Source of the DNA: Adiantum capillus-veneris
Taxonomy: Eukaryota; Streptophyta; Polypodiopsida; Polypodiales; Pteridaceae
Assembly (NCBI GenBank): GCA_014529385.2
Contig: CM043953.1
Location: 68,134,372 to 68,198,371, forward strand
DNA: 64,000 bases
Direction of reading: 5' to 3'
The notes under the pieces are model-generated. The model was not told where the DNA came from. It ran no database searches and was given only the letters and a program-made list of their open reading frames with translations. Every line of letters starts with the position of its first letter. Within the stretch, counting starts at the first letter, position 1. The position numbers and the translations under genes are program-made. Below, one piece after another: positions 51,921 through 63,369 of this stretch.

Positions 51921-53282
51921 TCATTCATGATCAGCAGCAGCAAAGAGAGATATGAGACTCACCGCATCACAGGTCTCCTCATCCCTCACCAACACTGCTT
52001 GATCCACAGACAGCTCATCTTGCTCCACCATCATCAATCTAGCATGATACAATTTAAGACGCAATCCATTTACCCTTGACTTATGTAGAACACCATCCAA
52101 GTTAGCCAGCTGATATGTGCCATTTGGAAAACACTCCACTACCTTGAAAGGGCCTTCCCACTTAATTTGAAACTTCTTTTGGAAGGTGTTGTCCAGCTTA
52201 CTGTTGTAGCGCAAAACCAAGTCATGTTTCTTGATACCCTTACTTTTAACCTTTTCATTTATCTTTGCCAAAGCTTTATCCTGCATCTGCCCATAATGCT
52301 CCAATGCGCTCATCCTATCCAACTGGACCTCTTGTAACTGCAAGAGCCTCTCTTTGAATGTATCACTAGGTGGCCCAAGCAACTTCTCTAACATCTTGAC
52401 CGCAGGCAACTCTACCTCCACAGGCAATAGTGCTTCCTTTCCATACACCAAATGAAATGGAGTAAACCCTGTACCGGTCTTCACCGAAGTACGGTAAGCC
52501 CATAATGCACTAGGCAATTCCAAATCCCAATTCTTTCCTTGGTGCTCTGCCACTTTAGAAAGAATTTGTACCAACTCACCATTGAATCTTTCATTTAAGC
52601 CATTACACTGCGGGTAATAGTGAGTGGTATGCTGGTGCCTAATCTTCATCTTTGTGCATAAGAAGTCTAGCAGTTTAGCTCTAAATCCTGGCCCCTTATC
52701 TGAAAGTAGCTCTAATGGCACCCCAAACTTGCAACATATTTCATCATACACAAATTTTGCCACATCCTTTGCAGTGATCTGTTTTACTACTATAGCCTCT
52801 GCCCATCTAGAGAGATAGTCCACTGCCGTCAAGATATAGCTTTTGCCCCTGCTTGTGATAGGTAACGGGCCTATTGCATCAATCCCCCACTTTTCAAACA
52901 CATCAAACGCCATAATGGTTTTTTGTAGCTCTGGCTCCAACACTCTCTTCCCAAATGCTTGACATCTATTGCAAGACCTACACCAATGGTGAACATCCTT
53001 GTGCAAACTAGGCCATACATACCCCTCTTGCAAAATCTTATGCAAGGTGATCTTTAGAGCAAAATGGCCACCACATGCGCCTTCATGATTCTCTTCCAAC
53101 ACTCTGTAAAGCTCCTCCCGCCAAGGTACACGTCTCAACACAAGATCAGCCCCTTTCATGTATAAGACATCCCCAATCAATTTGTACCTGTATGCTCTAC
53201 GCACAAAGCCATACTTCTTAGACTTCTGAATCTCCTTTGGAATGATTCCTGTTAGCAAAAACTCCTCAACTTTCCCGAACAT
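51921..53282 (-). pseudogene. G2 integrase
   Basis: A 453-codon open frame. The zinc-binding part (HEGACGGHFALKITLHKIL, HHWCRSCNRCQAFG) is followed by the catalytic core: KWGIDAIGPLPITSRG, LSDKGPGFRAKLLDF and YYPQCNGLNERFNGEL carry D, D and E. SALWAYRTSVKTGTGFTPFH and LVYGKEALLPVEVELP are standard for Ty3 integrases. The C-terminal fold (FQIKWEGPFKVVECFPNGTY, RVNGLRLKLYHARL) closes the protein without a chromodomain. Taken alone this domain looks intact. It is joined to the RNase H frame by a one-base shift near 53,275. Confidence 0.9.
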
Positions 53283-55998
53283 GATAAAGAGGTAAATTGG
53301 TCCTCAACACGAATAGCTCCCCAATCATGCCTTGAGCTGCTTCATGTGTCTCTCCATTTAGAGCACGTTCAATGTGTTTGATGCTCCATGCTTCAAACTT
53401 TTTTAACAGGCCTTTAATTCTGAAGCACATTTCCTTCAATGAGGTGTTCTTGCTCTTCCACACACCCAGCACTTGCTTCACCACTAACAAGGCATCACCT
53501 TTTATGCTCAACCTTCGAACCCCATGCTTCAAACAAATGTATAATCCGGCTTCCAATGTAGCATATTCAGCCTCATTGTTACTATGCGCATCCAATTTGA
53601 ACCCTCTCTTGCATACTAGCTTCCCCTCTGGATCATAAAGTGCTATACCCCCTGAAGCTGCATCGTGGCTCTTTCTGTATGAACCATCAAAGAACAACAC
53701 ATGTGCATTGCTGATCTGTGGCACTTCTTCAACTACCTTTCTCACCACCTCTTCCTTAACAATAAGGGGATTCTCCTTGTAGGTCAACAAATCAGCTAGG
53801 GTAGCCCTTGTACTATCTTCCACTAGAAAAAAGAACTCAAACTCTTGTAGCTCAATTACCCATTTCTTCACCACATTTGACATGTTAGTACCATTTATTA
53901 ACTGTGGCAAAAAGGCATAACTCGTCAAGAAAACAAAAGGCCGTGGTAGCAAGTAATGACGAAATCATCGACAAGCAAATATTACACTGGCCATCACTAG
54001 CTCTACTTCCGATAACTTTCTCTCCGCTACCAACTTCACTCGGCTTGCACAATACACTGGCCTCATATAATCGCTGCCCTTCCCCTTTTGCAATAGGATG
54101 GCTCAATTGGCATCATTCCCTACTGATGGATTTACATAAAAAACTTTCTCCCAATCAGGAGCCTGCATGGCTGACAACCCCCCTAACACCTCTTTCACCT
54201 CTTGAAACACTTCTTCACACTTGTCATCCCATTGCAATGGATCATGCTTTGCCACTTGCTGTAATGGATAAAGAAGCTGCGAAGACAATGGAATAAACCG
54301 TGCCATGTACTTCACTTTGTGTATAAAGGTTGCCAATTGCTTCGTACTCATAGGTGATGGAAGAAGAATGATAGACTTCACCTTATCTGGATCAGCCTCA
54401 ATGCCATTTTCTGACACCATATGGCCCAATAACTTCACCCTTGGCTGTGCTAGATGACATTTCTTTGGATTTAGTTGTCCTCCACATTCATCATATCGAG
54501 CCAATACCATCTGCAGCTTCTCATGGTGATCAGCCCTACTGCTATAGACACATAAGTCATCCATAAAAGCTTTAACACAACTACCAATGAATGGTTCCAA
54601 CACCCAATTTGCTCTCTCTTGATAGAAGGAAGGTCCATTTGACAACCCAAATGGCAATACTGTGTAGCAATAGCAGCCCCATGGCGTAATAAAAGTGGTC
54701 TTTGTGCGGTCTTTAAGAGCAATCTTCAATTGAAAATAGCCTGAAAAACCATCACACACACTGTACCTCTCATAACCTGCCACTAAATCCAAGATCTGAT
54801 CGATGAATGGAAGAGGATATGAGTTCTTCTTAGTGGCTGCGTTTAAGGGTTTAAAATCCACACAAATTCTCCACTTCCCATCCTTCTTTGGACTGACTAC
54901 AACTGGACTCACCCATTCTGTGGTCTCCACTGGAACTATGAACCCTGCCTTCAATAACTTGTCCACCTCTACCCGCAAGGCTTCCATTTGCTCTTGACCC
55001 ATCCTTCTTAGCCTTTTCCGCACTGGCTTAGCACCTTCTTTCAGCTCTATATGCATCTCTTTGCCCTTGAACCCTCTGATCTCTTCATATGAAGTAATGA
55101 ACAAATCAGGAAAACTAGCCAGCATGTGCAAATATATGTCCTTCTCCATAGTTGAGAGGTCTCCACTAATCATTTGCGTCATTAATTCCTGCTTCTTTGA
55201 CAACTCAACCTTGGTTTGCATCAGCCCTTCAATCACTTCATAAGGCCCTTCACTTTCATCTTCAACCTCATTCGCAAATGCGACTAAACCACACTCCTGG
55301 ATTTCTTTATCCATCCAAAGAAATGCAACATCAGCATCCTCATCACTAATGGTAGTGCTATCACTGTCCTCATCTGTTACCGTGGAAGAGTCTTCATCAC
55401 TAGACTCATCCTCATCTTCATAAAGCTCCTCTAATCGTTTCCTTGTGTCCATATTATAAAGCTTCTTGGTACCTGTCTTTCCATAGAGGCTAATCGTACC
55501 ATGTCGCCAATCTTGAACAGCTCCCACTGCACGTAACCATGGTCTGCCCAGTATAATAGGATATGCTCCCAACCCTGCTGGCATCACATGAAAATCAACC
55601 ACTGCCTTTGCATCATATGCCTCCACTTCTAAGCTCTTTACAACACCCAAGCATTTTACTTTTTGATGGTTTGCCAATCTGATCCGAAAACCCGACACCC
55701 CAGCCACTGTGAGACCCATCTTCTCAACGCATGAGTGTGTTATGATGCATATTTGGGCTCCGCCATCCACATAACCTTGTCCCAGATTTTTCCTTTTATG
55801 CCACACATCTACTATTAGACAAATGTCTGGTAGCTCGTCCATTGCCAACACCTTCACTGAACCTCTCTCTGGCTCTTTCTCCATTGGGTTAACCATCCTC
55901 TTCCACTGTCGCTTTAGCTTAGGCACCATCTCTATAAGCTGCCCAAAAGTAACATCTGCATTCCTGCTTGTCAGATCCTCCCTCAAGTCATAGCTTAA
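53266..55998 (-). pseudogene. G2 protease, reverse transcriptase and two RNase H domains
   Basis: It continues in frame from gag after a TAA at 55,999. Protease: GQGYVDGGAQICII and YPIILGRPWLRAVG. An acidic linker (DEDESSDEDSSTVTDEDSDS) precedes RT: GFIVPVETTEWVSPVVVSPK, WRICVDFKPLNAATK, DGFSGYFQLK and the active site FMDDLCVYS. The first RNase H (FYVNPSVGNDAN, then TGA) lacks the usual catalytic VDAS. A second TGA lies in the RRFRHYL segment. The second RNase H (VLFFDGSYRK, NNEAEYATLEAGL, IKGDALLVVKQVLGVW) has its D, E, D. Both TGA codons fit single C-to-T changes on one strand or the other. The frame ends at 53,266. Confidence 0.9.
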
Positions 55999-57261
55999 TT
56001 ACCCATCCCCTAGTGGAAAATCTGAACAATGAAACTTTCGACGAGCTCTCCTTTTTCTCTTGGCCTTGACATCCTCGCCTTCATGGCTCTTTCCTTTCTT
56101 CTTACTAGGACTTGGGGCACTTCTTCCTTCCTTATCCTCTGTGGTCCTCTTCCCAATAGGCATCACTAATGTATCCTCTAGCTTTGATGCCTTCTCCAAG
56201 GTGACTACACTTAGCACTTTTGTCTTCCCTTTTTCCTCCTGGGTCTGTCCACTGGTTCCTTCGTCTCCCTTAATTTGGATGCCATAATCATTTGACCTAG
56301 TTAGCACCTGTCTTGGCAATGGATACATGTCTCCCCCCATCCTTGGTGGCTTATCACATTGCGGGCTGATGTGACCCAACTCTCCACAATTATAACATGT
56401 GGGCGTCTGCCTCCAAAACCTACCATTGCTTTGTCCAACACCATTCCTAGGCCTTTCTTCACCTCCAAGCTGATTTGCAAACCGCCCTCGACCTCGATTA
56501 TTTCCCACTTGACCTAGCATGTTTAGGCTGAGATTCTTCATGAAATCAACCACTTGCCTCATGTCTTGCCTTAGGCCATCATCTTGCACTGCTGTAGTGA
56601 CCACTGCTGGCATAACCTGAGTAGTAACAGGAACCACTGGTTCATGATGAACCCCTGACATACGACCTTGTAAAGAGTCCATAGGCTGAAATTCAGACCT
56701 CATGGGCAAAGACTCCACCCCTAACTGGCTCATTTTCCTCAGCTTCCACTCTTTGTTCCTTGCTACCTCTAGTGCATCTTCATATGTCCTAGGCTTCTTT
56801 AGCTCCACTCTCCAACGTATATTCTCCCAAAGACCAGCTAAGAACTTGTCCTTCTTCATCATGTCAGGCGGGGGTACCTGTGGTGCTAAGGCCTTGCACA
56901 TTCGCTCCCATGCCAATGAAAACTTACGTATGTACGCATCTACTGGCTCACCTTCCTTTTGCACCAAAGCCTGTACTTCTTGCCACACCTTGTCAGGATC
57001 TTCTATCTTCACAAACTCCACTTCCAACCCATGTCGTAGATTGTCCCAACTCAACCTTACAGGTGGATCATCCACACGCAACTCCTCTTCAAATTCTTTA
57101 GACCAAACTCGTGCATCACTCTTCAAACAAATTTGGAGAAGGCGTAACATCTGCGCAGGGTCATGAATCTGGTTGCTAATGCAGGCAACCTCCATCTTTT
57201 CCAGAAAGTCCTCCACATCTTCATCACTTCTTCCATGAAACTCTGGATAAGAGAACGCCAT
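55999..57261 (-). CDS. G2 Gag
   Basis: The ATG at 57,261 (MAFSYPEFHGRSDEDVEDFL) is preferred over the upstream in-frame start, because G1 gag begins at the equivalent place (MASVSFLTFSG). About 420 codons. The retrotransposon Gag domain lies at residues 10-190 (LKSDARVWSKEFEEEL, QALVQKEGEPVDAYIRKFSL). A CCHC knuckle is at about 310-323 (CYNCGELGHISPQC), followed by a basic tail (KRKRRARRKFHCSDFPLGDG). It stops at TAA, in frame with the protease. G1 reads through at that place, so the stop may be a mutation or a recoding site. Confidence 0.9.
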   Translation of the reverse strand: MAFSYPEFHGRSDEDVEDFLEKMEVACISNQIHDPAQMLRLLQICLKSDARVWSKEFEEELRVDDPPVRLSWDNLRHGLEVEFVKIEDPDKVWQEVQALVQKEGEPVDAYIRKFSLAWERMCKALAPQVPPPDMMKKDKFLAGLWENIRWRVELKKPRTYEDALEVARNKEWKLRKMSQLGVESLPMRSEFQPMDSLQGRMSGVHHEPVVPVTTQVMPAVVTTAVQDDGLRQDMRQVVDFMKNLSLNMLGQVGNNRGRGRFANQLGGEERPRNGVGQSNGRFWRQTPTCYNCGELGHISPQCDKPPRMGGDMYPLPRQVLTRSNDYGIQIKGDEGTSGQTQEEKGKTKVLSVVTLEKASKLEDTLVMPIGKRTTEDKEGRSAPSPSKKKGKSHEGEDVKAKRKRRARRKFHCSDFPLGDG

Positions 57262-57363
57262 GGCTACCCAAATTATGATGCTTTGAGAACCCCTTCGAAC
57301 ACACGTGCAAGAACCCAAAACTTTTCACTACCCAATCCCCAGAAACTTCAATGGATCTCAGCT

Positions 57364-57606
57364 TTAGATAAGGACAAACACATGCACATCAAATGAGTTT
57401 TCATAGTTGATCATCGGAATTACAACAGGCAAAGGACATTCCAGGATCTCTCTTAATCTTCTTGGCCCAAACATAAAAACTATGCGCTGCTGGAAAAAGA
57501 TCTTCATGGACACATGAACATTAATCTGAATTCTTTGAGTTAAATGAAAAGGAGTGAACTGAGGGCCATTTTGATCATCCATTAAAGCCAACCATGAAGC
57601 TCCCAA
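57364..57606 (-). CDS. G2 pre-gag ORF with the ORF1 module
   Basis: 80 codons starting MGASWLALMDDQNGPQF. The module occupies residues 27-80: QINVHVSMKIFFQQRIVFMF, RLREILECPLPVVIPMINY, FDVHVFVLI. The stop lies 102 bp before the gag ATG. In G1 the same module ends a longer frame 93 bp before gag, so position and spacing are kept. The N-terminal part with a zinc knuckle seen in G1 is not found here. Function unknown. Confidence 0.65.
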   Translation of the reverse strand: MGASWLALMDDQNGPQFTPFHLTQRIQINVHVSMKIFFQQRIVFMFGPRRLREILECPLPVVIPMINYENSFDVHVFVLI

Positions 57607-58186
57607 GAAGGCACACCTGACTCAACTCTGATTTTGCCAGAATTTCAGCAGCATAACAGCATAAATGGCTCAAAATACCAAAAAACCAGCCATCATAACT
57701 TGGGAAAATTTTGACAGAGTTTCCCCAGAAGTAGAGCAATGAGAACCCAAAATATAGACTGTATCTGTATGCATAAACTGCCAACAATAGAACCCGAGCA
57801 TCAAATAGGACTCACTAGTACATAGCCTATGGCGAGGTCATGAAAAGGGTGCTCCAGCTACCTGTATCACCGAAAGGATCTCCACATTTGAGAATCCCCC
57901 AGCTCAATAAAAACCTCACGCTATCGACCCTCACACGAAGGCTAATGCAAATCGCATATAGTCAAGTCTCAGAAATGACTATCTTCTAGACCAAGTCTCA
58001 GAAATGGCTGGGACTGCCAAATACAACCAAGTATGGCTCCACAAATGCGTACAATGGCAGTTTCCACAAGTAACGTACAATCCAGCAGACAATGCGCTCA
58101 AATAGGTGCCAAGTGATGCATTCCCACAACAACTGCAAGTGACATCACTGCTAGTATATCACTGTACTCCAGCTACTTGTACCTGT
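57607..58186 (-). other. G2 leader
   Basis: Between the 7-bp array and the pre-gag ORF, no coding frame recognised; short similar phrases ('caagtctcagaaatg') repeat around 57,961-58,010. Confidence 0.5.
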
Positions 58187-58265
58187 GTGAATCACCTGTA
58201 ACCTGTAACCTGTAACCTGTAATCTGTAACCTGTAGTCTGTAACCTGTAATCTGTAACCTGTAGT
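58187..58265. repeat. 7-bp tandem array (ACCTGTA)n beside the G2 primer site
   Basis: About eleven units of ACCTGTA with variants ATCTGTA and AGTCTGTA. It lies 40 bp from the primer site, on the leader side. It is not the plant telomere repeat (CCCTAAA). Confidence 0.9.
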
Positions 58266-58305
58266 TTCGAATCTTGAAGCAGAAGGTACTCGAAGAAGAT
58301 CCTCC

Positions 58306-58317
58306 GTGGGGGCGCCA
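58306..58317 (-). other. Primer-binding site of G2
   Basis: The minus strand reads TGGCGCCCCCACGG, six bases after the LTR end. G1 uses TGGTGCCCCCAC. Confidence 0.75.
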
Positions 58318-58323
58318 AAAGAA

Positions 58324-58497
58324 TGTGAGCGGGATGAAAACACACACAACGCCTCTATAACGACCCGACACACACTCTTGGGAAGATACACACACACACA
58401 CACACTATGGGGCACCACTCGGCTTACACAACACACCTGGCCGAGACAGGGAACACACCTCTGGAGTGAGAGGAGAGAAACTATCCACTTGCCCACT

Positions 58498-58539
<42 letters not shown>

Positions 58540-59332
58540 AAAAAACTCAGCTCAAAAGAGGAGAATTTCTGATGTTTAGATACAAATGAGCTTGGGCCAA
58601 CACCAATGGGGCAAACAGCTCACACAATATGGGTAAAAGATACCAGATACAATCACAAACTAGAGCAGAAACTTCGCTCATAGGAGAAACTTACACAGAA
58701 AAACAGCAGGAAAAGAGTGAGGAATTTGGCAAAATGGACAGCGCCATCGCATCCGGAACGGCCCAAAACCCCAGTCTACAATGTCAAAGTGCTCAAATCC
58801 GACCTCGGATGAGCAGTTTACGGCCAAAACAGGCTCCAAAATGAGCAAAAACACAGCTGCGGCTGTTCCTCCTCTCTTCTCCACGTTTTTTCTGGTCTTC
58901 TCTCTGTTTTTTCAGTTCCCACACTTAGCTTTATTACTTGGGCACCCTTGGCCTTTTAGATGACCTCAAACGAACCCCGAACAGGCCAAAAACTGACCTC
59001 GCAGTGCATAGTTGTCACCTTTTTGCATCATTTGCACACCTGGCACTCAGCTTTTTTCCAATAATGCATCTCGCCACCACGTGAAGTGGCCCCAAAAAGT
59101 GGTCCTAATGATGACCTTTCTGCATAACTCTCACAAGAAAACACCCACGTTGTGTCCGTCCTCATCCGCGTGCAAATATTGACCTCGTTCGCCCTCCTGA
59201 CGCCACTAGATGCCATCTGACGCACTTGTTGACCTCACGTCGTCGGCCCGCGGATAGCTTCCTTGAGAAGTTTTACGCGCTACCAACTCCTCCTTATTGT
59301 AGAAAAAACACACTGGTACTGGTAATAGTGAA
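58324..59332 (-). repeat. G2 5' LTR, truncated (1,009 bp of about 1,163)
   Basis: Matches 50,730-51,750 closely. At 59,332 the match stops within 'gtaatagtga' and the pantothenate-kinase-like repeat starts. It contains a (CA)n tract at about 58,499-58,536. Confidence 0.9.
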
Positions 59333-59708
59333 CCTCCTGGTACTCGTTTATGCAACAACCTCCTTCCCTTCTCTTCATGCCTTGTACTTGATTCATTGAG
59401 TCGACGGAGGGAGAGAGATTAGACGAAAGAGGTAAAGGGATCATGGTCGAGAGAGGGAAAGAGACCTCCTCATGTTCCTTCTCCTTCTCCCCTTCATGCA
59501 AATCATTTTTTCTTCATGCCTTCGTTCATGCCCTCAAATTACAATTAAATATATTTGCTGCGAGAATACCCTCAATCGATGCAAGCAATCAAACATCCTC
59601 ATTCATATCATCAAGCTCCGCGAGCAGATCAGGCAACACTACTTGTGAGGCTTCATTCTCTCCTTGCTTTATTAGCTCCACACTCCTTTTCCTCTTCTTC
59701 AAGTCAAG

Positions 59709-59781
<73 letters not shown>

Positions 59782-59900
59782 CAATAGCTTCCTCTATGCC
59801 GAGAGAGAGGATTTAGTCCAGAGATAATAGCCTTCAAGCACCCCAAGATAGGGAGAGAGAGATCCCTCTCCCTTCATGCCCGGTTCCTCTTGCTCAACCC
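59333..59900. repeat. Dispersed repeat with pantothenate-kinase-like fragment, copy 2
   Basis: Same unit and orientation as 6,140-6,650. The minus-strand coding fragment reads KKRKRSVELIKQGENEASQV, LPDLLAELDDMNEDV and, after a frame change, LLASIEGILAANIF. A GA run at about 59,710-59,779 is far longer than in copy 1. It abuts the broken G2 LTR, so it either inserted there or was brought by a deletion. Confidence 0.75.
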
Positions 59901-60095
59901 TTCGTCATGCTCGTACTTGCCTATGTGATTCCAAAATTTGTCAATCCTAAGTCACAAAATATATAGAACTTCCTTTTTCCAATACCTGATAGACCGTATA
60001 TGTAATACTCTAACATTATTTAAAAAAATCCCAAATTATTTTAAAGATTTGAAGCCTCTAATCATGGGAATAATACATAGATGACATGCATAAGT
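59901..60095. other. Unassigned sequence
   Basis: Nothing recognised. Confidence 0.4.
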
Positions 60096-60098
60096 TGA

Positions 60099-60327
<229 letters not shown>

Positions 60328-60329
60328 TG

Positions 60330-60770
60330 AAACATGAATAACTTTATTCTCACCCATGTTGTTGGATTCCAATTTTTAGGCTAAAATATGAAGAATTGTC
60401 GATAAAATTTATTAATTTTCTTCAAGACAAGATTGGAATGTAGGTCAAATTTTACAATTTGAGCTGGGACAAAAATACACCAAACTCTATTTTTTTTGCA
60501 AACACAGGTCTCTAATAGACCCAAAATGGAAGGGTATGAGTAGCACTAAAAAGCTGATGCTCAGTACAATAGTCACTCTCTTGCCACCTGGAGCACAAGC
60601 TATGCATAAAGAGGAGAGGTGCACTTGTTGAAAATTTGTTACACCCTTGCGTGGGACACTAGCATGAGAGAGAGAGAGAGAGAGAGAGATTGAGATTCCC
60701 TAGAGTCTAGTAGACTTCAAAAAGCAATTACATACCATTTCAAGGAAAAAGGGAGTATGGTGTTTTGCAA
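60330..60770. repeat. Dispersed ~430-bp repeat, copy 2
   Basis: Counterpart of 660-1,100 in the same orientation, about as diverged as expected of an old pair. A GA run is at 60,666-60,689. Confidence 0.6.
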
Positions 60771-61431
60771 TGAGAAATGCTTTATCTAACTAGCACTCGC
60801 TACTTTGGCTTTCAAATATTGCATACAATAAAATAGTGTCGGTGTTAGAGTTTGTAGGCATGCCAGCCTTGTGAGGGAAAGATTATGGAAATTCAAAGAT
60901 GAAGTATCCTAATTTACATTGATAGAGTCTTGATTATAGCTCAAGGATCTGAGGTTGTGAACACCAAAAGAGGGTAAAACTATTGTGGTGGATTGAGATG
61001 GTTACACTATTGGCTATTGAGGTCATCTTTTTGAGGCTCGAATAAAGCAAAGGGCGGTTCATTTGAGGGAAATGAGAAGTGTTATTGCCAATTGTGGCTT
61101 TGAACCTCATGCGCTTAGGTGGTGAGTGCATAATTATATTAACATGTGCTAGAATTTGGATATCCAGATAATGATTTCAACAACATAAGACATTCTTTTT
61201 GACATAGAACCCTTGAAGATTTCTTCCACATAGTGGCATCGATTGCATGAAGGATTGTTCATCTTGAAAATTTCTTCTACATAAAGAGATTAAGGCTATG
61301 CAATTGAACATATCTTTATTGAAGAAGATATCGTATCATTGTCCAACAAGGATCAACTATCGAAATTGTAATATGTGTACATTTTTATAAAGAGAAATTG
61401 TATAACATGCTTCCAATTACAATTCCCTAAG

Positions 61432-61493
<62 letters not shown>

Positions 61494-61609
61494 TAGCTCT
61501 TTATGGGCTTGAATTTTCCCATAGGGAGAGAAAGATTGATGGAGGGAGACAAAGAAGGTAATCAAGGGTTTGTGCACCAGCATGTGCGTGCGTGCATGTG
61601 TGTGTGTGT

Positions 61610-61668
<59 letters not shown>

Positions 61669-61977
61669 TTTAATACCATAGAAACACATCAAGAGACCTC
61701 AAGTTTCTAACCAGAAAAGTCTTTAAGTTAAGAGCTGGGTTTTAAGAGGGAATTGTGATAACCAATCTACCACACTCAATGGTTATTATAGTTTCCTCTT
61801 TTTATTCATTGAGAGGGATCTCAAAGACCTACTCGACAAATCTCGACCTCAAAACTATGTGTGCATGTGTGTGTATGAGAGAGAGAGAGGGGGGGAGGGG
61901 GGGAGAGAGAAGAAGAAGAGAATTTTTATTGATTTGAATAGATATCAAATACCTACTCAACAAATCTTGATCTCAAG

Positions 61978-62060
<83 letters not shown>

Positions 62061-63360
62061 CAATGGCCATGCTTTTCTTGGTTGCAACAATGTAAGAGAC
62101 ACACACTAGTAACCAATTCAAGATTGACCAAGTGTATGTTTTTCATGGAATCTTTCTAATTTTTGAAGGAGCATGACCAATTAACCCTACACCGTCGTTC
62201 ACATTGGGCTCTTTTTCATTTTCGAAGGGCATATGGGGGATCCCTCTTAAGGCCGTAGCAAAGCATGGAACTCCTCGTGGACCATTGGTTAAAGCTCGTT
62301 GATTAGGCCACATGGAAAGCTAATGATGTCAATATTCTCACTCCTTTAAATCGAAGCATAGCATAGTGGATCACACACCTCTTTCTAATCGTCATGGGTA
62401 GGTTTCACACAAAAGGAAAGGCAACACTATTTCAAGCTCATCGAATTTGTCTTCTCTCGCAAACCAAACATTGTGACCTAATGGGTTATTTCAGGCAAAT
62501 CGACTTGGGGTTAGTGGGAAGAAAACAAGTGGCACAGTTTTTCCAACCACAAGGAAACAATGAAGCGGATGCGATCTTTGCTATGGCTTCTTCATTGTGC
62601 ACAAGAGCTATGGCTTTTCACCTTGTTCTTCCTTTTCTTGCTAGAGCGGTATGGACTTATGTAGGCCGTTCTGACTAGCTATGTAGGCCATTGTGACTAG
62701 CTAGTCTATTTTGGAAGTGTGGGTCATCATTTAACGAGCTAGCTTCCATGGTTCCATTTACTGTTTAGAGATTTTAATCACTTTTCTTTACTAACATTTG
62801 ACTTGCAAACTTTCTTTAAAGCTTTTCAAAATAGAAAAGTCAAAATTTTAATGGTGTTCTTTGTAACTTTATGTTTTTTTCCCATAATTCACAACGAGCA
62901 GTTTGTTCTTTTTCCCATTGTCAACTCACACTCCATTTGCGTAGCAACTGATGACATGGTAGCCCTATATGGATTGTTGGATTTTGCAATGATGACATGG
63001 TAGTAGGTACAAATTTCCGTGTTCTGCGATGTAAAGGTTCTGAACTTTTGAAGGACATACATACTTGTAAGCTAAGTCACATTTTTGGGCAGGTTTGTAA
63101 GTTTCCATATACCTACTTGATTTACTGGCATATGCTAGATACCTAATTGATCTCCCCTTGGAAGGCACCTTATTCCTTTATAATTGTTGTAATTATAAGC
63201 TTTCCTATAGTCTTTTAATCAACATTTCTTGCTTGGTCTTCCAATGCCAAAGGTTTGAGTCTTTTTGTTGTCTGGGTTTTTATGTCCACCATTTGTGAGA
63301 ATCTTTCAAGATTCCATATGCTTGTCTTAGATTAGGACAAGATATTTGAAAGGATAATCA
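60771..63360. other. Unassigned sequence with three long GA tracts
   Basis: GA runs lie at about 61,435-61,488, 61,614-61,666 and 61,980-62,057. Two phrases ('caaatctcgacctcaaaac' near 61,838 and 'caaatcttgatctcaagatc' near 61,961) recur at the head of GA tracts. The plus-strand frame 62,394-62,678 (94 codons) has ordinary amino acid composition, but I recognise no family and no neighbours that support it as a gene. Confidence 0.4.
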
Positions 63361-63369
63361 AAATCCACT

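Larger units (their letters stand above)
50730..59332 (-). mobile_element. Element G2: nearly complete Tat/Ogre-like Ty3 element
   Basis: In minus-strand order: 5' LTR (cut at 59,332), primer site 58,317-58,306, leader with a 7-bp array, ORF1 module, gag, protease, RT, first RNase H, second RNase H, integrase, polypurine tract and a 1,163-bp 3' LTR. The gag-pol frame has only three stops and one frameshift. The two LTRs agree closely over about 1 kb, differing at a modest number of positions. The outer part of the 5' LTR is missing, replaced by the pantothenate-kinase-like repeat, so no target duplication can be read. Confidence 0.9.

Noticed and set aside
58187-58265. Telomere-like or CRISPR-like array
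   Set aside because: The unit ACCTGTA is not the plant telomere repeat, and there are no spacers as in CRISPR; it is a simple tandem repeat.
62394-62678. 94-codon plus-strand frame as a gene
   Set aside because: No recognised motif, no supporting neighbours and a repeat-rich surrounding; not enough to call a gene.
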